A stretch of 64,000 nt of DNA, from contig OY282560.1 of NCBI GenBank assembly GCA_958295665.1, forward strand, positions 255,793,368 to 255,857,367, written 5' to 3'. A program made the translations under genes and the position numbers. Positions 56,650-64,000 of this stretch are shown here, in pieces (within the stretch, counting starts at the first letter, position 1; the number at the start of each line of letters is the position of its first letter). This stretch comes from Tipula vernalis (lineage: Eukaryota > Arthropoda > Insecta > Diptera > Tipulidae). The notes under the pieces are model-generated. The model was not told the DNA's origin, searched no databases, and was given only the letters and a program-made list of their open reading frames with translations.

Positions 56650-58500
56650 TTAAAAATTGCAATTTCTAATTGCCTTCCGAAAATACACTCTGGATCTCTC
56701 AAAATTAAATAAATGGTAAAATTCATTAAAAATTCTAGCCATTGACTTGGTTGGCTCATTGGAACCATAATTCGTTCTATGAAAGTCAACAAACAAAAAT
56801 TCCCTTGGATGCAAGCTTCTGGTAGGTACATAAATGCTCCAAGCAGAAATGAGTTCAGGACACTTAATGCGGCCACTAAGAGAATCACTTATAACAAACA
56901 AGGCAGATGCAATTTTTCGGCGTTTAACCAACGTATCAATGTAAAGGCACTCACACCGAATCACATACGATGGGAGACTTTGCACCTGTTCCCACATAGG
57001 TAGATGACGATCAGATAAATGACCAAGCTTCCTGGCCATATAGATAGTAAAACGTCTCTGAATAGATTCCAATCTTGCAATATGCACATGAGGATACCAA
57101 ATCACTACAGCATATTCAAGGTGAGATCTTACTAAAGAAGTATATAGACTAACACATGAAAATGCATCCATAAAATCCTTTGTCATTCTAAAAATAAAAC
57201 CTAACATAGAATTGGCCTTTAATATTATTTTATCTATGTGTAACGCAAAAGTTAATTTCTGATCAAACAGAACTTCTAAATCAACATTTATAGTTACTCT
57301 ACAAAGTAGATTTCCATCAAAATAGTAATAATTGACAATATTTGGATTGAGTGTTCTGAAAAACGACATCACCTTACACTTCTGTACATTGATGAACAAT
57401 TTATTCTTAGAGCACCAACTAGACAATATATTAATTTCAGATTGCAAAACCTCAGCATCACTTACAGATTGAACATGCATGAAAATCTTCAAATCATCAG
57501 CAAATAATAAACATTTACAGAATTTAAAAATATTAGGAATATCATTCACGAATAAAAGAAATATAATTGGGCCTAAATGGGACCCCTGAGGGGCTCCTGA
57601 ATGACAATAGATTTAATCTGACTTAACATCATTCAATAGAACATACTGCTTCCTACCAACTAGATAAGAAGAAATCCATTTAAGAAAATTTGGATCAAGA
57701 CCAATAACCGAAAGTTTTTCAATAATAATTTTATGGTCGATTGAATCAAAAGCTTTAGCAAAATCAAAGTAAATTGACTCAACTTGGGCGTCTTTAGATT
57801 CAAGTGACTCAATAGTGAATTTAGTAAATTGCAACAGATTGGTAGTCGTAGATTTTCCACTGGTGAAACCATGCTGGAAACAAGAAATTATCTCTTTAGT
57901 ATGGAATAACAAATGTTTCGACACAATTAATTCGAAAAGTTTTGGTATAGACGAAAGAATTGAAATACCACGATAATTTGATATATCAGAACGGTTACCC
58001 TTTTTGTAAATTGGAACAATGTGAGAAATTTTCCAAGCTGAAGGAAATTGTCCAGAAATTAATGATTGGTTAAAAAGATAACATAATGGAGTTACAATAT
58101 ATGAGCTCACACATTTAAGTATTGACGAAGGTATCCCATCAGGCCCACATCCATCATTAAAATCTGACAGATGTTCATAAATGTCATCTTCAGTTTTTGA
58201 TAGGTACGGAATGTTAAATTGGCAATTACTAACAGTAGGGTCGCTTTCAAAGGATCCGTAATTAACTTCATATACCGATTGAAAGAAACTAGCAAAACCC
58301 TCGCAGATTTCAGGAACCGTGCTCAGTTTACCTCCATTAAAAATCATTACCGATGGATAGCCAGTTGCATTACGTTTTTCGTTAACAAACTTCCAAAATT
58401 TTTTAGGGTTTTGTTTGATATTAGTTTCAATCACACTTATATACTGACAATATTTAGAATGAAATACAGATTTAAATTGTTCACGTGTAGATCAACAAAT
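56650..58500 (-). pseudogene. LINE ORF2, reverse transcriptase part
   Basis: RT motifs in order: HIVPIYKKGNRSDISNYRGI and SILSSIPKLFE (motifs 1-2), FTSGKSTTTNLLQF, FDFAKAFDSIDHK (motif A, catalytic Asp), GAPQGSHLGP (motif B) and LLFADDLKIF (motif C, FADD). The thumb region follows, with HLEYAVVIWYPHVHIARLES IQRRF. A single in-frame TAA (57613-57615) lies just before GAPQG and separates the two halves, which share one frame. Two frameshifts near 58460-58550 separate this part from the endonuclease. The end at 56650 is the natural stop (RKAIRNCNF). The thumb motif and 3' tail fit the CR1/Jockey group. Confidence 0.85.
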
Positions 58501-58549
58501 TTGGATTTATTCAGTTGACAATTATTGGATCTGAATCTATAGTACCTAC

Positions 58550-59551
58550 CTAAGCTTTATTTTTACGGTTACGTAAGTTCATCAAATCAGAATCAAACCA
58601 TGGTGGGTAATTATAGTTACGTTTTTTCCTCAAAGGTACGAATTTATCAAAAGCAACAAATAGTAAGTCATTAAAATTTTTTACATTTTCATTAACATCA
58701 TTGGCTCGAAAAAAATCATCCCAACAAATGCCACGGAGATATTCAGAGAGACCAGGTGTGTCGCATTCTTTAAAATCATAAAACGAATCATCAAAAGAAA
58801 AAACCCGACATTTATCATCTCGATTACCAACATGAAATATAATCTCGAGGGAATTATGATGAATATCATTTTCCTTGAAAGATGTCAAAGACTCATGAAC
58901 TGACAAATATTCCGTATTATTAACAAAAATTAAATCTAAAAACGAATTGTAATCATTACAAAATAAATTAACTTGTTTGAGATTGAAACTGAACAATGCA
59001 TCCACCACCGCTGCATCATTTGCAGATAGAATATCCGAAGGGAGTAACCCCAAAGACTCAGTTTTACTATCAACCAACCAATTAATATTACTTAAATTAA
59101 AATCACCTAATACAACTAAAGTATCATTATAATTAATTATATTAACCAATTCACATATACAATCTACATGACTCAAATAAACATCATTAGGTGAGCTAGG
59201 TGGTATGTACAAAACTATAAAATAAAATAAATTATTACAAATTAAAACTTTGACACATAAAAATTCAATAGAGCCACATCCAGGTACTACAACCAGCTCA
59301 CTTTGCATAGAAGAATGGGCTGCAAACAGCACACCACCTTCACTCTTTTTAGTGCTGTTAAAAATAGATCTATCACACCTATAAACGACAAAGTCATCAG
59401 AAAAGAACTCATTATTAAAGATCCCCTCATGAAATCCAGTTTCCACAAGAGCAAAAAATTGAAAATCCGTTGAATAAAAGAAATTCAAAAATTCAGCTGA
59501 CTTAGACGACATACTCCCAACATTACGATAAAATAATCTCGGAGACGTCAA
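58550..59551 (-). pseudogene. LINE ORF2, APE-type endonuclease part
   Basis: An AP-endonuclease-like domain nicks target DNA for reverse transcription. Visible: LFYRNVGSMSSKSAEFLNFF, ALVETGF, SEGGVLFAAHSS, LYIPPSSPN, VLGDFNLSNINW, FLDLIFVNN and DIHHNSLEIIFH, then PLRKKRNYNYPPWFDSDLMN LRNRK before a stop at 58550. The order equals the standard endonuclease motifs (ET, GGV, GDFN, LDL, final His). The stop is caused by a frameshift; the natural ORF would run on into the RT. Confidence 0.85.
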
Positions 59552-59592
59552 ATTATAATGATTATTTTGTTTATCAAAGCGACTGGCATCAG

Positions 59593-60474
59593 TTAAAGAG
59601 TTGGTTGGTTTCGTTGAAGAACGGGAAAATTCGATTTATTGGTTCGTCCCTTACTAAAAATTACAAATTCTTTAATTAATGACCCAGCAGGCCAAGAAGT
59701 AGGTTGTAATAAATTTTCAAAATCAGTAACGTCCACATATAATTTAAATGACGAAAAATTACTGTCTGCATCATTAATCCGTCGAGATATAATACGCTGG
59801 CAGTTTACATCCTCAATGTTAAATTTATCTTTAAGATAATCCAAAATTACAGCTTCGGAAACATCTTTATGGAGTCGAGAAACAAATAAAGTTTTACGTG
59901 GCTTCACAACCTAGAGCGATGAGACCAGATCACCAGTGCTAATAATAATTGGTCGCTCAGAATGAGGTTTGATATGATGTGCAGCCCCACTATTATGAGC
60001 ATGATGGGAAGCTTGAAACGACAGTGGCGATTTAGTATTATTCTTCGATTGATCCCGATCATGATTGATTGAGTTTGCAGATGACTTAAACACTTGACCA
60101 TCAACATCGCTAGCATCGATTAACGGTTGATGACCAGAACAGCAATCAGGAATATGGTGAGATTTATTCAAAATCTCAGTAATCAGTTTGTTAATAGCGG
60201 CCACATCCGCTTCAATTTTCTTTATAACTAAGGCCTCTGCAGCTCTATCAGCAGCCAGATCAACCTTTTGCCACAATTTCGAGATGTTGTGATTAATAAT
60301 CCAATCATTACAGCCATTACAGAAATAACAAATATTCATACATTTTTTTATGGAATTATTGGCGGTTCGATCAATACCGGTACACTCCAAGTGGAATTGT
60401 TTACCACAAAAACTGCAGGGAACTATATCCACAAAAGTAGATCCAAAGGATTTAGTACAGCTGTTGCATGACAT
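59593..60474 (-). pseudogene. LINE ORF1 with PHD-like zinc finger, one internal stop
   Basis: The start at 60474 gives MSCNSCTKSFGSTFVDIVPC SFCGKQFHLECTGI, then CYFCNGCNDWI, a Cys/His pattern like a PHD finger. A probable coiled-coil follows, then a His/Ser/Asn-rich stretch to GDLVSSL. A single TAG (59911-59913) interrupts the frame, which continues with KPRKTLFVSRLHKDVSEAVI and SSFKLYVDVTDFENLLQPTS WPAGSLIKEF, an RRM-like domain typical of ORF1 proteins in insect LINEs. Total length would be 293 residues. ORF1 proteins coat the LINE RNA. Confidence 0.75.
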
Positions 60475-60499
60475 TATGTAACTGGAGAATTATAAATTG

Positions 60500-60650
60500 A
60501 AAGTTTATTATATGATGTGTATTAAAACAGATAAAATTTGACAGTTATTTAATATTAAGTATAACGATTAATGATTAGTATTAAAACAGCTATAAATTGA
60601 CAGTTATTAATATTAAGTATTACGATTTATGATTTATTAATATGAAAGGC
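60500..60650 (-). repeat. Tandem repeat in LINE 5' UTR
   Basis: Two adjacent units of about 62 bp share AAAACAG.TA.AA.TTGACAGTTAT and ATTAAGTAT(A/T)ACGATT.ATGATT. They lie just upstream of ORF1. Confidence 0.65.
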
Positions 60651-60869
60651 AGCACTGTAACAAAAACATGTAATATAACAACGCTTAATGTACGAGGGCG
60701 GATTGAAAATGAAGCTACCTAGCGCTAGATGGCAGCACAAACACCAAAATTTTTTATTTTAAAAAATTGCGATCTGTCAAACGTCAGCTGTTAAAATTTC
60801 ACCCAAATTCATCGATTAGTTTATTTGTTGTAGTCGTTTGAAGTATGCAACTTTTGTGTTTCTTGAAAA

Positions 60870-62266
60870 ATGGAAAAAAACCAATTTCGTGCAGTGATTA
60901 AACACTATTATTTGAAAGGGAAAACGGCGAAAGAGACAAAAGAAAAGCTCGATAAACATTACGGTGAGTCTGCTCCGTCAGATTACATGGTAAAATATTG
61001 GATTGCTGAATTTAAACGCGGCCGAAGAAGCACTGCAACAATACCATCAACAGGAAGGCCAAAAGAGGTGGTTACTGAAGAAAATATCAAGAAAATCCTC
61101 GATATCGTTATGAATGATCGCCGAGTCAAGTTGCGTGAGATTGTTGAAATGGTAAACATATCATATGAACGTGTGTTCAACATTTTGCATGAACATTTGC
61201 ATATGACAAAGCTATCGGCAAGATGGGTGCCGCGCTTGCTCAGTGTCGAACAAAAACGAGTTCGACAGACCACTTCACAGCGGTGTTTGGACATGATAAA
61301 GCGTAATCCTGTTGATTTTTGGCGTCGATTAATTACTGTTGATGAAACGTAAAATAAAAAATTATTCACTATACGAAACGGGATACGGAAAACAGAAAGC
61401 CATTAAGAATCAAAATTAATTTGGGGAACGAAATTTATAAGTTGTGATGCTCCGGCCACTCAATGCTCCAGGTGAAGGGTCTCGGGTAATTTGAAGAGGC
61501 GTGCTGCGGTCTTAATATAAAAAGCCTTAATACCATAAGAAACGAGCCGTTTTATTATTATTATTATTCGGTTATTCCAAAATTTTGGTATGCTCTGTTG
61601 TGAATGAGCTAAAGCTCAAAATGGAGTGTACTAAAAGATTTCTAAAATTTTAAGTGTTACTAAATAAATAAATAAATAAATAAATAAAATAAATTAACGT
61701 GGGTCCACCACTACACACTTGAAACCAAAAATCAATCGAAACAATGGGTGGAAGCTGGTGGAAGTGCTCCGAAGAAGGCAAAGGCAGTGAAATCGGCTGG
61801 CAAGGTTATGGCCACTATATTTTGGGATGCACACGGAATATTGCTCATCGATTATCTTGAAAAAGGATCCACAATCACAGGAAAGTATTATCGTGCATTA
61901 TTGGATCAATTGGTTGATGCAATCAAGGAGAAACGACCACATTTAAAGAAAAAAGTGCTCTTTCTTCAAGACAACGCACCGGTTCACACAGCATTAGATA
62001 CGATGCTAAAATTACGTGAAATACACTTCGAATTGGTTGATCATCCACCTTATAGTCCAGATTTAGCTCCTAGTGACTTTTTCCTGTTTCCAAACTTGAA
62101 AAAATGGCTCGCAGGACAAAGATTCATCTCAAACGAAGAAGTGATTATCGAAACTAACGCGTATTTTGAGGGGTTCCCGAAATCGTATTATTCAGATGGT
62201 ATAAAAAAGTTGGAATATCGTCTTACTAAGTGTGTCGAATTAAATGGAGACTATGTTGAGAAATAA
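60870..62266 (+). pseudogene. Mariner transposase, split by a 350-bp insertion
   Basis: ATG 60870 opens a 160-codon frame (MEKNQFRAVIKHYYLKGKTA...) with the N-terminal helix-turn-helix pair and linker (STGRPKEV). It reaches the first catalytic Asp in ITVDET at 61349. The frame resumes exactly at 61700 with WVHHYTLETKNQSKQWVEAG and ends at TAA 62264-62266. The other catalytic residues are Asp in FLQDNAPVHT and Asp in SPDLAPSDFFLF, separated by 34 residues (D,D34D, typical mariner). The two parts total 348 codons, the normal family length, with no other stop or frameshift. The insertion is the only visible damage, implying recent inactivation. Confidence 0.92.
61350..61695 (+). mobile_element. 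Short retroposed insertion (SINE or truncated LINE) in mariner
   Basis: It splits the transposase between codons for DET and WVHHY. The 4-bp AACG is duplicated (61346-61349 and 61696-61699). It ends in (AAAT)n, the tail type of LINE-mobilised sequences. The body (CTCCGGCCACTCAATGCTCC, AACGAGCCGTTTTATTATT) has no ORF and does not match the 3' UTR of the neighbouring LINE. Orientation is taken from the tail. Confidence 0.75.
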
Positions 62267-62344
62267 ATGGTTTTTGGCAAAACAAAATTTTGTTTTCCTA
62301 CTTAGGTAGCTTCATTTTCAATCCGCCCTCGTAATACGAGTACA

Positions 62345-62663
62345 GTTACAATAAAACGTATCACAGCTAATTGGTGGTAAAATGATCGATGCACAAATTT
62401 ATGATCAAATAAAATCACAAACAGAGTATCACAGAATGTTCGTATCACGTTTATAGAAAAATAACACAGCTATGTGGTAGTAAAATGTTCGATGCACAAA
62501 ATTTTTGATCAAAAACAACGCTTAATATAATACCGTTAGAAATAAAATCAAACGTATCACAGTCACTTGGCGGTACAATGATCAATGCACAAATTTTTGT
62601 TCTAAAATAATCACATAACAGCGTATCACAAAATGTTCATATCACGTTTAAAAAACAACAATT
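62345..62663 (-). repeat. Tandem repeats at the LINE 5' end
   Basis: Three units of about 100 bp share CACAG..A.TTGGTGGTAAAATGATCGATGCACAA-like sequence, near 62358, 62466 and 62558. They lie on the far side of the mariner. ACAACGCTTAATAT occurs both here and just left of the mariner, supporting one 5' UTR cut in two. Confidence 0.65.
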
Positions 62664-62674
62664 AAACAATTAAT

Positions 62675-62889
62675 AATTGTCGGGCAATTATTAACAACAT
62701 AATGTATTTCAGAATATTTTAGAAGCTACAATTTTTTATTTAAATTTTAGACTCAACAAATTAATAAAAATAATTATTTTAGAATAAAATAAAAATTACG
62801 TCTGCTAGACTCAAAAGACGATTAAAGAATGATAATATAAGTGAGTACCAGGAATAAATTCAAGGTATTTTATCTTGAAACACTTTTTA
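62675..62889. other. Non-coding DNA
   Basis: AT-rich flank of the LINE, nothing recognised. Confidence 0.4.
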
Positions 62890-63066
62890 AAAAGGTTTCT
62901 AACGATTGATCAAACCATCAAACCCTTACCTCCACTATGTTTTACAGTTCCTACTGTATATCGAGGATTTAAACGCTTTCCGATTGGTCTAAGTACCGTC
63001 ATACCTCCGTCTGATCCTTTTAAATTGAACTTATTTTCGTTAGATCACAAAATTCCGTTCCATTGT
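62890..63066 (-). pseudogene. Tc1-like transposase catalytic fragment
   Basis: On the minus strand: SNENKFNLKGSDGGMTVLRP then IGKRLNPRYTVGTVKHSGGK GLMV. This matches the first catalytic block of Tc1 transposases (SDESKFNL, G.DG...RP...RL.P.Y...TVKHGGG). The catalytic Asp is changed to Asn (SNEN) and stops flank the segment. No terminal repeats were found. Confidence 0.7.
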
Positions 63067-63584
63067 TGAATGATGATGACGAACCGTATTGTTGCCTTGG
63101 AAACAGGCTATCTTTGTGTTCGATTTCGACGGTTCCTGTTGTTTTATATTTACGTACCTACATAACCTCGAAATGACCGATTAAGCGACTACATATTAAT
63201 TCTTTTGGTAATAATCCATTTTTTTAATAAAATATAATTTGTGTAAATTGAATTATACATACATATGTATGTACGTCGTTGATGCCATCAATATGATAAT
63301 AATATCAATTAACTAAAATTAAATTTTTTAAAATTTGTAGCTCTTACAAGTCTAAACGTGTATAAACATGAACTAAAGATTTTTTTCAATAATTGTTTTC
63401 ATTTGTTCCTATTACATATTTCCCGTACTTTAAAAATTGTTTGTGTGTGCATTTTATTTGTTGTGCAATATTAGCATTTGTTTTAATTCACTGTTTTTTA
63501 TTGCTTTGAAGGTGTTTTCTCTTTCTTTTTTGTTTGTTAAATGAAAATTTGAATTTATTTATTGCAAAAGATAATTTTATGCCG
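63067..63584. other. Non-coding DNA
   Basis: AT-rich with a CATACATATGTATGTA palindromic run at about 63258. No gene recognised. Confidence 0.4.
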
Positions 63585-63790
63585 TTAGCTTTTAAATATA
63601 ATTTCGGGCATATGGGCGTCGCGACTGGCTCGAATAAAGCGCAATCTAGAAGTTCAATTCTCGATCGCTTTTTAGAGCAGCTGGTGCTGTATATCGGCAA
63701 TAACGCGGCAGATGTTGGCTTCCAAGTCGTCCGTCATCTCTGGTTTATCGACGTAGACCAGCATACGATCTTGGAGGCTAATTCATAGGT
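63585..63790 (-). pseudogene. Mariner/Tc1-superfamily transposase C-terminus
   Basis: The minus-strand frame encodes VYVDKPEMTDDLEANICRVI ADIQHQLL, a stop, KAIENW-like (TGA for Trp) TSRLRFIRASRDAHMPEIIF KS and a natural TAA at 63585-63587. The YxDKPxxxxxLExNI and R...IIFK pattern is the extreme C-terminus of a transposase family common in insects, perhaps related to the fragment at 17100-17330. The opposite-strand 84-codon frame is a shadow. Confidence 0.7.
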
Positions 63791-64000
63791 CCATTACGGG
63801 AAAAAAAAAATTTTACGCGAATCGACACCACCCACCGAAATGTCAATAACATAAATATTAAATTCATAATGTAATATAATTATCACGAAAATCATTAGAT
63901 TATCAAGAAAATCATTGAAACTACTTTGGAATCCAAACTAGCAAGTCCAAAAGTATTTGCAACCTAAAATACATTTTGTTATAAAATTTGAACGCCACAA
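63791..64000. other. Non-coding DNA
   Basis: AT-rich; nothing recognised. Confidence 0.4.

Larger units (their letters stand above)
60693..62331 (+). mobile_element. Mariner transposon with nested insertion
   Basis: Perfect 29-bp terminal inverted repeats begin CGAGGGCGGATTGAAAATGA. TA target duplications lie at 60691-60692 and 62332-62333. Total 1639 bp; subtracting the 350-bp insertion leaves 1289 bp, the usual mariner size. It sits inside the 5' UTR of the LINE. Confidence 0.95.
56482..62663 (-). mobile_element. CR1/Jockey-type LINE, nearly full length, with nested mariner
   Basis: A non-LTR retrotransposon on the minus strand. From its 5' end (62663): a 5' UTR with tandem repeats, a mariner insertion (60693-62331), ORF1 (60474-59593), endonuclease (59551-58550), reverse transcriptase (58500-56650) and a 3' UTR with an (AAAT)n-like tail at about 56510. 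AAACAATTAAT flanks both ends (56471-56481 and 62664-62674), a plausible 11-bp target-site duplication. Without the mariner it is about 4.5 kb. ORF1 and ORF2 carry a few stops and frameshifts. Confidence 0.75.

Noticed and set aside
60983..61369. 128-codon minus-strand ORF
   Set aside because: It is antisense to the mariner transposase.
63534..63788. 84-codon plus-strand ORF near the right edge
   Set aside because: The complementary strand spells a transposase C-terminus, so the plus frame is a shadow.

Overview
The window is AT-rich animal DNA, almost certainly from an insect. The evidence is spliced host exons (a soluble guanylate cyclase beta exon, NSUN2-like sequence), GT-AG introns of 59-96 bp, and a crowded mix of arthropod transposable elements: mariner, Tc1, IS630-like, CR1/Jockey LINEs, Penelope and Ty3/gypsy. 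The insect order cannot be fixed from the sequence. No complete, intact host gene is visible. Nearly every coding stretch is a broken transposon gene or a host-gene fragment.

The main discovery is a 29.84-kb unit at 17564-47404. It is bounded by perfect 11-bp terminal inverted repeats (CACAGTTGGGC / GCCCAACTGTG) and flanked by an exact 8-bp direct repeat (GATTTAAT). That is the signature of a single hAT-type transposition event. Both ends are crowded with TTTTACATG/GTAAATTACA motifs. No transposase is visible inside. The cargo is a 21.3-kb array of about 126 copies of a 169-bp satellite, foldback (palindromic) elements, a chimera in which a piece of NSUN2 sits between two copies of another host gene's exon, and partly inverted-duplicate arms. 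A 100-bp exon copy lies near-identical and inverted in the other arm.

Layout. 1-6206: a decayed TE-associated protein gene (DUF7869-like) split by a 3.58-kb non-coding insertion with 23-bp flanking direct repeats. 6.2-8.0 kb: two copies of a dispersed repeat, with two spliced terminal exons of an unknown gene between them. 8.2-9.7 kb: a short IS630-like element and a gag-like remnant. 11-14.2 kb: host exons on the minus strand (soluble guanylate cyclase beta, and a candidate C-terminal exon), split by a Tc1 element with roughly 320-bp inverted repeats. 14.3-17.5 kb: a small inverted-repeat element, a diverged tandem repeat and transposase relics. 17.56-47.40 kb: the giant element. 47.7-54.2 kb: Jockey LINE, Tc1-end, Ty3/gypsy, Tc1 and Penelope fragments. 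56.48-62.66 kb: a nearly full-length LINE carrying a mariner, which itself carries a 350-bp retroposed insertion, so three insertions are nested. 62.9-63.8 kb: two more transposase relics.

The open frames repeated every 169 bp across the satellite are a by-product of the monomer sequence and are not treated as genes. Family names come from motif recognition by eye; no database search was possible.
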